From the NCBI GenBank assembly GCA_029866005.1, contig JARXAE010000002.1, positions 1 through 64,000 of the forward strand: a DNA stretch of 64,000 nucleotides, written 5' to 3'. Every line of letters starts with the position of its first letter. Position 1 is the first letter of the stretch. The position numbers and the translations under genes are program-made. Under the pieces are notes generated by a model. It was not told where the DNA came from, did not search any database, and saw only the letters and a list, made by a program, of their open reading frames with translations. Source of the stretch: Fimbriimonas sp. GTDB taxonomy: Bacteria > Armatimonadota > Fimbriimonadia > Fimbriimonadales > Fimbriimonadaceae. Below, piece by piece: positions 9,923-19,704 of the stretch.

Positions 9923-10660
9923 TCATTTGCTCTCGAGGTTCGATTTTTGGGGTAGCCCAAGCCAAACCGCAAATGCAGCTAGGGCAACCCATGCCGGATC
10001 AAATCTACTCAAAAACCCATTCCAAGCCACGAACCCACAGAATAATGGCAACACGATTCCACTCCGCTGCTCTGCCGCTTGAACATGGCGGAACCCAAGT
10101 ACGGCGATTCCGCCAACCGCCATCCAACCGAATGCATTCCAAATCGGAGCTCCGTAAATCGGACCTGAGGGTAGCCACCTCCAGTACCCAAAAACGTCCG
10201 TCATTGCACGCTCCATCGGGATATCAATCGCAGTTGCCAGGATCGCCGTCCCAACAAGTAACCGCCACCCTTGCCAGTATCGAGACACAAACAAATAGCT
10301 TCCGCCCACCATCATCAGCCAGGCGAGAGGAAGCAATAGCGGGAACCGATGCCCAACCCCGAGCGACACCGTCGGCACCCAGCGGTCTGTATACTCATAT
10401 CGACCAAACGGAAATCCGGTGAACAGCCCCACGATCTCCCCGACTGCGCCGACGACCAAAACCCAGCAAACAGCTCGCCAAGACCGTATGGACAACGCCA
10501 CCGAACTCGCCCCACTGAGCATGATGACCGCGCTCATAATTGGGGCAATCGGCCCCGGGTCTGCCTTCAAAAACTTCTGGGCAGCCACTCCGCAGCAGGA
10601 AAACAGGATCGAAGCGATGTACAGCTTCACTAATCTCCCCCGCCAAAGTTCCGTTTTCAA
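9923..10660 (-). CDS. cruF: CruF-like carotenoid 1',2'-hydratase (membrane protein)
   Basis: Integral membrane protein of 245 residues with about seven hydrophobic segments. It carries GFPFGRYEYT followed by PLLLPLAWLMM, the hallmark of the carotenoid biosynthesis family to which CruF of Deinococcus and cyanobacteria belongs. Those enzymes add water to the end of an acyclic psi end group, giving a 1'-hydroxyl that can be glycosylated. The start is TTG. It is the first gene of the minus-strand operon, 45 nt before crtI, and faces the GT2 gene across only 33 bp. Bisanhydrobacterioruberin hydratase activity of the same family is an alternative. Confidence 0.82.
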   Translation of the reverse strand: MKTELWRGRLVKLYIASILFSCCGVAAQKFLKADPGPIAPIMSAVIMLSGASSVALSIRSWRAVCWVLVVGAVGEIVGLFTGFPFGRYEYTDRWVPTVSLGVGHRFPLLLPLAWLMMVGGSYLFVSRYWQGWRLLVGTAILATAIDIPMERAMTDVFGYWRWLPSGPIYGAPIWNAFGWMAVGGIAVLGFRHVQAAEQRSGIVLPLFCGFVAWNGFLSRFDPAWVALAAFAVWLGLPQKSNLESK

Positions 10661-10693
10661 TTCTATTCAAGATACCAAGGAGCTCTGCCTCGG

Positions 10694-11722
10694 ATGATTG
10701 TCCTTTTCGGACTCTATGGATTTCTCGTGGCGGTTGCGGCGGGAAATCTGCTCTTCATGCGGCGCACCAAGATTTCCGCTCAGGTCTGTTTTGAAGCAAT
10801 GATTCCGGCGCGAAACGAGGCCGAGAGTCTGCCGATTATCATTCCACCTCTCATCGAAAGCGGGGTGCGGGTGACCGTTTTCGACGACGATAGCTCCGAC
10901 GAAACTGGTGACATTGCATTGAGGCTTGGAGCCGAAGTCATTCGACCAACTCAACCCCTTCCCGCCGGCTGGACGGGCAAGAACAATGCGTGCCACCAGC
11001 TTGCCCGGAGCGCTACCGCTGAATGGATCGTCTTCATGGACGCCGATACCCACCCACTTGCCGACTTTGCCGAGCGGCTCTCTGGTCACCTTCGGACAAC
11101 CGACGCCGAAGTTGTCACCGGTTTCCCGCGCATGCATCCTGGCGAAGGATTTGAACCGGCCTACCTCGGCTGGGTGCCCTGGATTCTCCTAGCGACCAAC
11201 CCTTTCGGACTTGTTACGGCGACGGGCAAGGGACACAATCGCTTCACCAACGGCCAGTTCGTCGCTTGGCGCAGATCGACTTTGGAAGAACTCCAGCCTT
11301 TTGAACAAGTCAAAGGCGAGATTCTCGAAGACGTTAAGATCGGTCGCCTGCTTGCCAAGCAAAACCGAAAAGTTGACGTTTTGCTTATCTCGGACATCCT
11401 CGAAGTCCAGATGTACAAGACCTTGCGAGAGGCTTTTCAGGGCATGTGCAAGAACTCTGCCGACATTGCTGGTCACCCAGCCGCCTCATTGTTCCTCGTG
11501 CTGTTACTATTGTTCATCGCCTGGGGCTGGGTGCTTGGTGGAGTCGGCTGCTACGCCCTCCTTGTCCTCAGTAAAGCACTGACGGATCGCATCACCAAGT
11601 TTGCCCCTTGGACAGCTCTGCTGATTCCCCTAACCATCACCGGTGCCGCAGTGACGATCATCGTTTCTCTCATTCAAAAGCGCAAAGGCACCCGAACCTG
11701 GAAAGGTCGAACCTACTCCTGA
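10694..11722 (+). CDS. GT2 glycosyltransferase, CruG/carotenoid type
   Basis: Membrane-attached family 2 glycosyltransferase of 342 residues. It has one N-terminal hydrophobic segment, a GT-A core with FDDDSSDET and the metal-binding FMDAD, a GEILEDVKIGR block containing the likely catalytic ED, and two or three C-terminal membrane helices. This layout is shared by CruG, CruC and CrtQ carotenoid glycosyltransferases. Divergent from cruF by 33 bp, so the two sides probably share a control region. Predicted role: transfer of a hexose to the 1'-hydroxyl of the carotenoid. It ends with a 10-nt overlap into the convergent RND gene. Confidence 0.82.
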   Translation: MIVLFGLYGFLVAVAAGNLLFMRRTKISAQVCFEAMIPARNEAESLPIIIPPLIESGVRVTVFDDDSSDETGDIALRLGAEVIRPTQPLPAGWTGKNNACHQLARSATAEWIVFMDADTHPLADFAERLSGHLRTTDAEVVTGFPRMHPGEGFEPAYLGWVPWILLATNPFGLVTATGKGHNRFTNGQFVAWRRSTLEELQPFEQVKGEILEDVKIGRLLAKQNRKVDVLLISDILEVQMYKTLREAFQGMCKNSADIAGHPAASLFLVLLLLFIAWGWVLGGVGCYALLVLSKALTDRITKFAPWTALLIPLTITGAAVTIIVSLIQKRKGTRTWKGRTYS

Positions 11723-14700
11723 GCCTTCTTTGCCGCAAACCTAGCTTGCAGGTCATCAAACAACGAGTAAACGACTGGCACGATCAATAGCGTCAAAGCC
11801 GTTGAAGTAATCAGTCCACCGATGACGACCGTGGCAAGTGGAACATACATTTCCGAACCTGAGCCGATGCCAGTCGCCAGCGGAAGCATCCCAAACACCG
11901 CGCAGAGAGTGGTCATGAGGATCGGCCTCAATCGAGTCTGGCCAGCCTCCAAAAGTGCCTCTTTCCGTTCGAGCCCGCCCGCACGAAGCTGATTCGTATA
12001 ATCCACCAGCAAAATTCCGTTCTTGACGACAATGCCTACGAGCATCAAAAGTCCAATGAATCCGGTCAGACCAAAAGAGCGATCTGTGAAGAACAGGGCC
12101 AGGACCAAGCCGATTCCGCAAAGTGGAACCGAGACCAGCACAACCAGCGGATAGACAAAGGACTCAAACTGCGATGCCAGCAACATGTAGATCAGGGCAA
12201 CGGCGAGGAAGATCGAGACCCCTAATCCGGCATATTCTGCCTGTTGGGTTTGTTGCTGGAAGCCGATTTCCCAGCTTGTCGTCGGTGGGATGTCTACCTT
12301 CGCAAGCGCGGCTTCAACTTCGGCTTGGACTTCACCCGATGGGCGGTCCAAGACCGTGCCAGAAACCGTGACGATACGCTGCCCCCGCTGACGTGAGATC
12401 TGGTTTGGTGCAACACCGAACACTGGGGTGGCCACCTGGCCTAAAGTCACTCCGGCCCGATCACCGACCCGTGGCAAGACGACCAATTGTTTGATCTCCT
12501 CGGTGGTGTTGCGAAGAGCTTGCGGGACTTGGACAAAGATCGGATACTGGAAGCCATTCTCTTGATAGAAAGTCGCCTGACGACCATTCGTCGCGGCCGC
12601 AATCACGTCGGCAACCGCACTAAACGTAATCCCCAAGCTCTGAGCTTTGTCTCGATCAATCTGCCACTGAACCTCCGGCAACGCGTCCTGAACGTTCATA
12701 TCCACGTTTTGGAGGCCCGGAACGTCCGACATCGCCGCCATGATCGTCCTTGCGCTCTCTGTCAGTTCGTCAAGGTTCTGACCGTAAACATCAATCGAAA
12801 TTCCGCTGTTGTTACCCAAAATTCTCTGGACAACGTCAAGAACGCTCATCTGGATCCGAGCCCCGGGAATGCTTGCAAACTGCTTCTGAAGCCGCTTGAT
12901 CACGTCGGAGGTCTTCTCCTTTCGATCATCCTTGAGCTTAATCGTTGCTGACCCTTCTTGCGGAGCCCCGCCGCCCGCTCCGCGAAGTCCAACGTTAGCT
13001 CCGGCTCCGGCAATCACTGTCTCGACAACCTTGTCCTCACGCAGAGTTTTTTCGATCTTCCGCATCACTTCGTCGGTCTTCTCAACTTGAGTTCCGATCG
13101 GAAGCTTTAAACGAAGATCGATGTTTCCCGAGTCGGATGGAGGAAGAAGCTCGCGCGGCACCAACGGCCAAAGCAGCATCGCCAACACGGTTGAAACCAC
13201 TCCGATTCCAACGACTCGTAGCCGTCGAGAGAGCGCCCAATCAAGAGTTTCGCGGTACTTCCGATCTAACCGCTCAAGTCGAGCTCCTGACCAGTCGAAA
13301 AGCTTCACCAGCGGTGATAACTTCTTAGAAGGATCCCTCAGTTCGGGATGTGACTCTTCGAGTACCTCTTGAGCGGAAATCATTCGGGACGCCAGCATCG
13401 GTACGACCGTTGTTGCGTCCAGAAGAGAAATCCCGATTGAGAAGATCACGACCAGCGCAAACTGGGTGAACACCTGACCCGTCTGTCCGCTCAGCAAAAT
13501 TAGCGGAAGGAACACGATCATGACTGTGAATGTGGACGCCAGAACCGCCGTCAGAATCTCGTTCGTTCCCGTCTCCGCCGCCTCGCGGGCACTTGATCGG
13601 TTCCGCTCGATGTGCCGGTAGATATTCTCCAGAACAACAATCGCGTCATCGACGATCAAGCCCGAAGCTAGAGCTAATCCACTCAAAGAGATTGTGTTCA
13701 GCGTAAATCCGCAGAAGTACAACAGCGAAAAAGTCGAGATCATGCTGATCGGAATCGAGAGCGCAACAACGAATGTGCTCTTGAGATTCCTCAGAAAGAA
13801 GGTGATGATCAGGATCGCGAGTACCGCGCCGATGATTGCTGTTTCTTGCAGATCCAGGATCGATTTCTCAATGAAAGACGACTGGTCATAAGCCATCTGA
13901 AATTTCAGATCAGGGAACCGGGTCTCAATCTTCGCGATTGCCTCTCTCACCCCTTTGGCGACTTCGACCGTATTCGCACTGCTCTGGCGGGTGATGCCAA
14001 TGCTCATGGCAGGAGTGCCGTTCGCACGGATAAAATTCGTCACATCCTGGCTGGCATCGCGAACATTCGCGACCTCACTCAGGCGGACAAGTTGACCATT
14101 TGCGTTCGTCAAAGGGAGCTTTCGCAACTCTTCAACGGATCGGAAGTAGCCCACACTGCGAAGGTTGTACTGCGACTTTCCTTCCTTCACAATTCCCGCT
14201 GGTTGAGAAACGTTCTCCTGCTCAATCCGTTGGGCAACCTGACTGATCGTCAAACCGCGTGCATCCAGCTTCCCCGGATCAACATCAATCATGATTGCCC
14301 GGTCCTGGCCGCCGCCGATGGATACGGACGCCACTCCACCAGCTGATTCGATCAGCGGCGAAATCTCGTTGATCAGCCGTTTGCGAAGCGTGACGAGGTC
14401 AGACTTCTCCGAGGAAACTGAGAACAGAAGAATCGGGGTTGTCGAGGGGTCAAACTTAAAAATGTTCGCTGAGGCGATATTGGGGTCGCGCGGAAACGAA
14501 CGTTGAGCCCGCTGAACCTGCTGGAAAACGTCGACCGCTGCGTTGTCGATATCAACGCCATAGTCGAATTGACAACGGATACTTGTGAATCCCAGCCCAG
14601 AGTTTGAGCTGACCATCCTCAAGCCCTTGATGGTGTTGACCGCCTGCTCCACCGGACGGGCGATCTGGACCTCCATCACCTCGGGGCTGGTGTTGGGCCA

Positions 14701-14850
14701 ACTCACGTTGACGTTCACTGTGGGAATATCGACCTTCGGGAGAAGATCGATCGGGAGACGTAGAAAGAGGATGAAACCGAGCAGGACGAGCGCCGCGATG
14801 CGCATCGTCACCGCGACCGGACGGGTAACTGCTAACCGCCCAATGTTCAT
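11713..14850 (-). CDS. RND-family efflux transporter (AcrB/MexB type)
   Basis: Inner-membrane proton-driven pump subunit, 1045 residues, full length for the HAE1 family. It begins NIGRLAVTRPVAVTM and has a membrane helix, a large periplasmic loop, six helices, a second periplasmic loop and the final helix set. The proton-relay aspartate pair is present in GLIVDDAIVVLENIYRH near residue 400. It overlaps the adaptor gene upstream by 4 nt (ATGA), so pump and adaptor are co-translated. No outer-membrane TolC-like channel gene is nearby; it must be encoded elsewhere. Substrate unknown. Confidence 0.93.
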   Translation of the reverse strand: MNIGRLAVTRPVAVTMRIAALVLLGFILFLRLPIDLLPKVDIPTVNVNVSWPNTSPEVMEVQIARPVEQAVNTIKGLRMVSSNSGLGFTSIRCQFDYGVDIDNAAVDVFQQVQRAQRSFPRDPNIASANIFKFDPSTTPILLFSVSSEKSDLVTLRKRLINEISPLIESAGGVASVSIGGGQDRAIMIDVDPGKLDARGLTISQVAQRIEQENVSQPAGIVKEGKSQYNLRSVGYFRSVEELRKLPLTNANGQLVRLSEVANVRDASQDVTNFIRANGTPAMSIGITRQSSANTVEVAKGVREAIAKIETRFPDLKFQMAYDQSSFIEKSILDLQETAIIGAVLAILIITFFLRNLKSTFVVALSIPISMISTFSLLYFCGFTLNTISLSGLALASGLIVDDAIVVLENIYRHIERNRSSAREAAETGTNEILTAVLASTFTVMIVFLPLILLSGQTGQVFTQFALVVIFSIGISLLDATTVVPMLASRMISAQEVLEESHPELRDPSKKLSPLVKLFDWSGARLERLDRKYRETLDWALSRRLRVVGIGVVSTVLAMLLWPLVPRELLPPSDSGNIDLRLKLPIGTQVEKTDEVMRKIEKTLREDKVVETVIAGAGANVGLRGAGGGAPQEGSATIKLKDDRKEKTSDVIKRLQKQFASIPGARIQMSVLDVVQRILGNNSGISIDVYGQNLDELTESARTIMAAMSDVPGLQNVDMNVQDALPEVQWQIDRDKAQSLGITFSAVADVIAAATNGRQATFYQENGFQYPIFVQVPQALRNTTEEIKQLVVLPRVGDRAGVTLGQVATPVFGVAPNQISRQRGQRIVTVSGTVLDRPSGEVQAEVEAALAKVDIPPTTSWEIGFQQQTQQAEYAGLGVSIFLAVALIYMLLASQFESFVYPLVVLVSVPLCGIGLVLALFFTDRSFGLTGFIGLLMLVGIVVKNGILLVDYTNQLRAGGLERKEALLEAGQTRLRPILMTTLCAVFGMLPLATGIGSGSEMYVPLATVVIGGLITSTALTLLIVPVVYSLFDDLQARFAAKKAQE

Positions 14851-16457
14851 TTCTTTTCGCCCTTTCTGCCTTCGCCTTTTTCGCCTTTTAAGACCGGCTT
14901 CTTCGCTCCGGGAACCTTGACCTCCTGTCCATCCTTCAGCCGGCTATAGGTCAATGTAACGACCTTCTCGCCCGCAGTGACTCCTTCAAGGATCTGAACC
15001 CGCCGACCGTCAGTTTCGCCAACCTTCACTGGTCTCAGGGCCACCTTGTTGTCCGCACCGAGCACCGCAACAACACCCTCGATAACGGCCTCCTTTGGAA
15101 CGACGCAATCAGCCGCAACTCGCTTGAAAACAAATGTTGCTTCGCCAAACGCTCCTGGTTTCAACTGCTTTCCGCCGTTTTCGACCCGAATTAGAACGTT
15201 GATGCGACGATTCGTCGCATCGGCCACACCCGCTATGGACGCGACTTTGCCGGAAAATTTTTCACCACTCGCAAGATTCAGTGCCACCGGAAACCCGACC
15301 GCGATCTTTCCGGACTGCTCAACCGGGAGCGACGCTCGGAAGAAGAGCCAACCGTCTGATTGAATGATCAAGACCGCCGTTCCCGGTGATGCGAGCGCAC
15401 CCGGATCGGCTGATCGAGCTGAGACAACCCCATCTACCGGAGAGCGGAGCGAAGTCTCTCCGATGGCGACTGTTGCTGACGAGACCTGAGCTTCCGCCGC
15501 CGCAACCGAAGCGGCCAATGCCCGAATGTTCTCATCAAACGCAGGGGACTGGGCTCTGTTCCCCTTCGCCACGCGAACTGACCCATTCGCCTGCTTAAGC
15601 CTCGCCTGAGCGTTCGCAATCGCGGTCTGCCCGGTACGACGAACTTGCCCCAAAGATGCTCTCGCTGAACCTAAGTCAGCCTCAGCCGACTTCACCTGCT
15701 GACGAGCAGACTCCGCTCCCGAGACAACAACCTCAAGTTGCCGCTTCTGCACTTCTAGGGCTGTCGTGGCGTTATTCAGCACCTGTTCTGAGATAAAGCC
15801 TTTATCAAACAATGACTGCTGACGGTCAACGATGCTCTTTTGGTTGGCGAGAGACGCCTGCTCGCGCGCAACCGTTGCCTCGGCTGATTTCAGAGCGGCC
15901 CTCGCGGTCCCGACCCCCGACTCTGCTACCTTCACGGCAGCCTCCGCAACTTCTACTTGGCTCTTCAGATTCTGATTCGCCAAATCAAAATCATTCTTTG
16001 CCGCCACAAGGATTGCGTTTTGCTGATCGAGATTCCCGGCAACTCCGGAGTCTGTCGCGCCCTTCTGAATCTTCGCCTGCGCCAGCCGAGACTTCGCCTC
16101 GGCGAGCCCGGCCTTGGCGGTAGCCAAACTCGCGAGAGCTGTCCCCTCGTCCAGCTTCACCAGCACTTGACCGGCCGTGACGCGATCGCCTTCACGCACC
16201 GAAATTGAGGCTATCTGCCCGGAAGTGCGAGGAGCAAGCTCCACTCGATTGGGAGATTCCAGAGCCCCGGAAGCGGTGAGTTTGAGAACAATTTCGCCGG
16301 CCGTTGCCTCAGCGACCTCAACGGTGGGTGTTCGTGCACCTTTCGGAGGGCCTCCCTTCGTTTCGGCTTCGGCGGCACCTTTTGCTTTGTACTTCCAGCC
16401 GATCGCCCCGCCTAGCAGAACAACCAACCCCCAACCCAAGACAGTACCGCGTTTCAT
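14847..16457 (-). CDS. Periplasmic adaptor (membrane fusion protein) of the RND pump
   Basis: HlyD/AcrA-type adaptor linking the RND pump to an outer-membrane channel. One N-terminal membrane anchor (LGWGLVVLLGGAIGW) is followed by a biotinyl-lipoyl half-motif (APRTSGQIASISVREGD). A long alanine/glutamine/lysine-rich coiled coil spans roughly residues 95-310, then the second lipoyl half (LRSPVDGVVSARSADPG), a beta-barrel, and a lysine-rich tail. At 536 residues it is clearly longer than AcrA (about 397), mostly because of the extended coiled coil. First gene of the pair; 4-nt overlap with the pump gene. Confidence 0.9.
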   Translation of the reverse strand: MKRGTVLGWGLVVLLGGAIGWKYKAKGAAEAETKGGPPKGARTPTVEVAEATAGEIVLKLTASGALESPNRVELAPRTSGQIASISVREGDRVTAGQVLVKLDEGTALASLATAKAGLAEAKSRLAQAKIQKGATDSGVAGNLDQQNAILVAAKNDFDLANQNLKSQVEVAEAAVKVAESGVGTARAALKSAEATVAREQASLANQKSIVDRQQSLFDKGFISEQVLNNATTALEVQKRQLEVVVSGAESARQQVKSAEADLGSARASLGQVRRTGQTAIANAQARLKQANGSVRVAKGNRAQSPAFDENIRALAASVAAAEAQVSSATVAIGETSLRSPVDGVVSARSADPGALASPGTAVLIIQSDGWLFFRASLPVEQSGKIAVGFPVALNLASGEKFSGKVASIAGVADATNRRINVLIRVENGGKQLKPGAFGEATFVFKRVAADCVVPKEAVIEGVVAVLGADNKVALRPVKVGETDGRRVQILEGVTAGEKVVTLTYSRLKDGQEVKVPGAKKPVLKGEKGEGRKGEKK

Positions 16458-16533
16458 AATCTCACCCCAGCATATTCAAACACAATCGAACAATTTGAGT
16501 TCAGCAAGAACTTTCCCAAAACTTAACCCAGAG

Positions 16534-17325
16534 CTACTGCGATCGCTTCCGCATGAACTCGAGAAGAATCGGAAAGCCCGGCGCAGTCATCCCGCCGTGG
16601 TCGTATCCCTGAAACTCCAACAGCTCGACCGAGGTGTGCCCCACCTCCTTCAGCATCCGCCAGAAGTAAGCAGATTCCTCAAATCGCCCGTAAAGCTCTC
16701 GATTTCGATCTGCTGAGAGGAGGAGAATCGGCGGAGCATCCTTCCGCACATGAAACTGAGGAGCTAGCTCGTCTACCACTGGCTGACGCTCCGAAATCCC
16801 GCGCTCTTGCCGGATCGTGTAGTGGGTGATTGACTGCCCACTGAATGGAATCAGCCCCGCAAAGGAATCTGGATCAATGCCGTACGGCTTCAACCACTTC
16901 TTATCCAGAGTCACCATACTCGCCAGGTATCCACCCGCCGAGTGACCGCTGAGAAAGATCTTGCGCTTAGAGCCACCAAACTTCTCAATGTTCTCAACCG
17001 TCCATGCCACCGCCGCCGCAGCGTCCTCAATATATGCCGGAGCTTTCGCCCTCGGACTCAGTCGATAGCCAGCGGCAACTATCGCAATCCCTTGATTTCT
17101 CAAAGCCTCTGGCACCCATTTCGACCCTCCAGTCAGTCCACCTCCGTGAAACCAAATCACCGTCGCAAACTCCTTCACACCTTTCGGAACATACAGATCG
17201 AGCTTGCATTTCTCGTTAACGTAAGGATCCTCCGACTTGGAAACAAAAGGCAGATCTCTGGTCAGTTCGCCAGAATTTTGTGGCTGTTGACCGAAAATCG
17301 CAATAGAAAGAAGGGCCGTGATCAT
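16534..17325 (-). CDS. Secreted alpha/beta-hydrolase (acetyl-esterase/lipase type)
   Basis: Serine esterase of the alpha/beta-hydrolase fold. The oxyanion-hole HGGG precedes the nucleophile elbow GHSAGG, and a C-terminal YDHGG supplies the histidine. This layout is typical of hormone-sensitive-lipase-like and acetyl-xylan-esterase-like enzymes. A hydrophobic N-terminus (MITALLSIAIFG) followed by polar residues suggests export. I place the start at the ATG at 17325 because the signal peptide then begins at residue 1; an in-frame GTG at 17352 would add nine residues before it. It stands alone, behind the adaptor gene and divergent from the GT4 gene. Substrate unknown; a sugar-ester substrate is a guess from the neighbouring carbohydrate genes. 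Confidence 0.8.
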   Translation of the reverse strand: MITALLSIAIFGQQPQNSGELTRDLPFVSKSEDPYVNEKCKLDLYVPKGVKEFATVIWFHGGGLTGGSKWVPEALRNQGIAIVAAGYRLSPRAKAPAYIEDAAAAVAWTVENIEKFGGSKRKIFLSGHSAGGYLASMVTLDKKWLKPYGIDPDSFAGLIPFSGQSITHYTIRQERGISERQPVVDELAPQFHVRKDAPPILLLSADRNRELYGRFEESAYFWRMLKEVGHTSVELLEFQGYDHGGMTAPGFPILLEFMRKRSQ

Positions 17326-17457
17326 GCCTTTGGAGTTTAGCCTTTTGACCACGAAGTCTCAGTTAAAGCGCAAGTCATGTTTTTGTGGACACACAGAGTA
17401 CAGCCACATATATGCAAATAGGAGCGACAACTCCTGTTATGGGGAGTAGCCAGGTTT

Positions 17458-19704
17458 ATGCCAAGTCTCAAAAGCCGAACTGAAGTCCACACCGTCGCGA
17501 TCCTTGGCACCTACCCCCCTCGGCGATGCGGAATCGCCACCTTCACCGCCGACTTGGCAGGATCGTTCCAAACGGCGGACCCGTTCGTTCAGGTTGACCC
17601 AATCGCAATGAGCGACCAAGCCTATTCGTACCCCGCTGAGGTGTCGGAACTGAGAGTTGACGACCGAGCGAGCTACACCCAAACCGCCGCAAGGCTCAAC
17701 GCCAAGCGATATGACGTGCTCTCCATTCAGCACGAGTACGGCATCTTCGGCGGAGACGCTGGAAGATACTTGTTGGATTTGATCCGCGCAGTCAAAATGC
17801 CAGTCGTCACCACGCTCCACACCGTCCTGAGAAACCCCACTCCCGACCAGCGGGCTGTCATGGACGAACTTCTCCAACTCTCGACGAGGGTCGTGGTTAT
17901 GAGCAGGACCGCAATCGACCTGCTCAGCCGGGTTCATTCTGTCGACGCGACCAAGATTGACTTTATTCCCCACGGCATCCCCGAAATCCCCGCGACTGCC
18001 GGTATCGAAACAAGGCAAAAGATCGGTGGAAAGGGACCCATCCTGCTGACCTTTGGTCTTCTTTCGCCAGATAAGGGCATTGAGCAGGTTATCAACGCTC
18101 TGCCCGCCATTCTCGCTCAGCATCCGGAAGCAAAGTATCTCGTTGTCGGGGCAACTCATCCTCATGTCAAGTCGTTTAGCGGAGAGACATACCGAGAGAG
18201 CCTGGCTCAACTCGCGAGAGATCTCGATGTCGAACGAAGTGTCGAGTTCGTGGATGAGTTCGTTAGTATCGACCGGCTAGTCGAGTACCTCTCCGCGACC
18301 GACTACTACATCACGCCGTATCTGAACCCTGCCCAAATCACCTCCGGAACTCTCGCCTATTCGATGGGGGCCGGAAAGGTTGTTATCTCGACCCCTTACG
18401 AGTACGCCAAAGAGGTTCTGGCCAACGGTCGCGGCATCCTCGTCCCATTCTCCGATTCCGTCGCTATCTCCGACGCTATCCTCAACAGCTGCGCCACCTC
18501 GAATGCCCGGCAAGAAATGGGTGAACGCGCCTCTAAATATGGCTCTCTCATGTATTGGAAGCGAGTTGGTCAGTTGTACTTAGACAGCTTTAATCGGGCA
18601 ATCGACGAGTCAAGAATTGTTCCGCTTGCTGCTAAATCCGTCGTCTGTGACACACTTCCACAGATAAATTTCGGACACCTCGAAGCTCTCACCGACGACA
18701 CAGGCATCCTGCAGCATGCCACTTTCGATATCCCAAATCGACACGAAGGCTATTGTGTCGATGACAACGCCAGAGCTCTGTTGCTCACGCTTGACTATCC
18801 TCAAAACCCTCGAATGGTGCAGCTCCAAGCCAGATACCTCGCCTTCGTCGCCCATGCCCTTAACCCAATCAACCAACGATTTCGCAATTTCAAGACCTAC
18901 GAGCGCACCTGGCTAGAGTCAGAAGGGTCGGAAGATTCTCAGGGACGCGCACTTTGGGCGGTTGGAGCAACCGCCGCGCGGAGTACCGTTCCCGGGCACA
19001 CTAAGCTGGCCTCCAAACTCTTCGAATCAGCCGCTCCCAACTTACTCACCGCCGAGAGTCCTCGCACCTGGGCATACTCCATGCTCGGCGCCGCCGCCTA
19101 CGTTGAACGATTCCCGGACTCGCTCCTCGCTCTCGCGATCCTCGAAAACGGCGCGGAGAGATTCAAAAACTGGTTCCTCAATGTAAGCACTCCAGAATGG
19201 AAGTGGTTTGAACCCAGACTGGCGTACGCGAATGCCCGAATTCCTCAAGCTCTGATTCTTGCGGGATCCATTCTAGAGCGTCCAGCGCTGATCGGCACCG
19301 GAGTGAGTTGCCTCGCATGGCTGGTGGAAAAGCAACAAACGCACACCGGCGACTTCAGCCCTGTCGGAGCAGCTGGTGCATCACCCACCGACTTCGGCAC
19401 AATACAGTTTGACCAACAGCCAATTGAAGCGAGTAGCACCCTCTCTGCCTGCCTGACCGCCTACAAAGTCACTCACCAACACCGATTCCTTGATTCTGCA
19501 AATCGATGCCTAGCTTGGTTTAGCGGGGGAAACATCCTTGGAGTGCCGCTTGCAAACCATTACTCCGGCGGCTGTGCCGATGGTCTTGAGCCGATGGGAG
19601 TGAATCAGAACCAAGGAGCCGAATCAACTCTCGCCTATCTTGCCGCCCTTACCGATATGAAGTCAGTCACCACACCAGCTTTGGGAGTCTATGAAGCCAA
19701 GTGA
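17458..19704 (+). CDS. GT4 glycosyltransferase fused to an alpha-helical barrel-like domain
   Basis: A 748-residue cytosolic protein in two parts. Residues 1 to about 385 are a GT-B family 4 glycosyltransferase: GTYPPRRCGIATFTADL at the N-terminus, a TFGLLSPDKGIEQVINAL strand/loop, and GTLAYSMGAGKVVISTPYEYAKEVL as the donor-binding E-x7-E region. Residues about 400-748 form an all-helical region (HLEALTDDTGILQHA, CVDDNARALLLTLDY, WKWFEPRLAYANARIPQAL) like the (alpha/alpha)6 toroids of glycoside-active enzymes. The start is ATG behind AGCCAGG. It overlaps the GH130 gene by 14 nt, so the pair is expressed together. Known relatives next to GH130 genes suggest mannosyl transfer, but donor and acceptor are inferred. 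Confidence 0.82.
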   Translation: MPSLKSRTEVHTVAILGTYPPRRCGIATFTADLAGSFQTADPFVQVDPIAMSDQAYSYPAEVSELRVDDRASYTQTAARLNAKRYDVLSIQHEYGIFGGDAGRYLLDLIRAVKMPVVTTLHTVLRNPTPDQRAVMDELLQLSTRVVVMSRTAIDLLSRVHSVDATKIDFIPHGIPEIPATAGIETRQKIGGKGPILLTFGLLSPDKGIEQVINALPAILAQHPEAKYLVVGATHPHVKSFSGETYRESLAQLARDLDVERSVEFVDEFVSIDRLVEYLSATDYYITPYLNPAQITSGTLAYSMGAGKVVISTPYEYAKEVLANGRGILVPFSDSVAISDAILNSCATSNARQEMGERASKYGSLMYWKRVGQLYLDSFNRAIDESRIVPLAAKSVVCDTLPQINFGHLEALTDDTGILQHATFDIPNRHEGYCVDDNARALLLTLDYPQNPRMVQLQARYLAFVAHALNPINQRFRNFKTYERTWLESEGSEDSQGRALWAVGATAARSTVPGHTKLASKLFESAAPNLLTAESPRTWAYSMLGAAAYVERFPDSLLALAILENGAERFKNWFLNVSTPEWKWFEPRLAYANARIPQALILAGSILERPALIGTGVSCLAWLVEKQQTHTGDFSPVGAAGASPTDFGTIQFDQQPIEASSTLSACLTAYKVTHQHRFLDSANRCLAWFSGGNILGVPLANHYSGGCADGLEPMGVNQNQGAESTLAYLAALTDMKSVTTPALGVYEAK

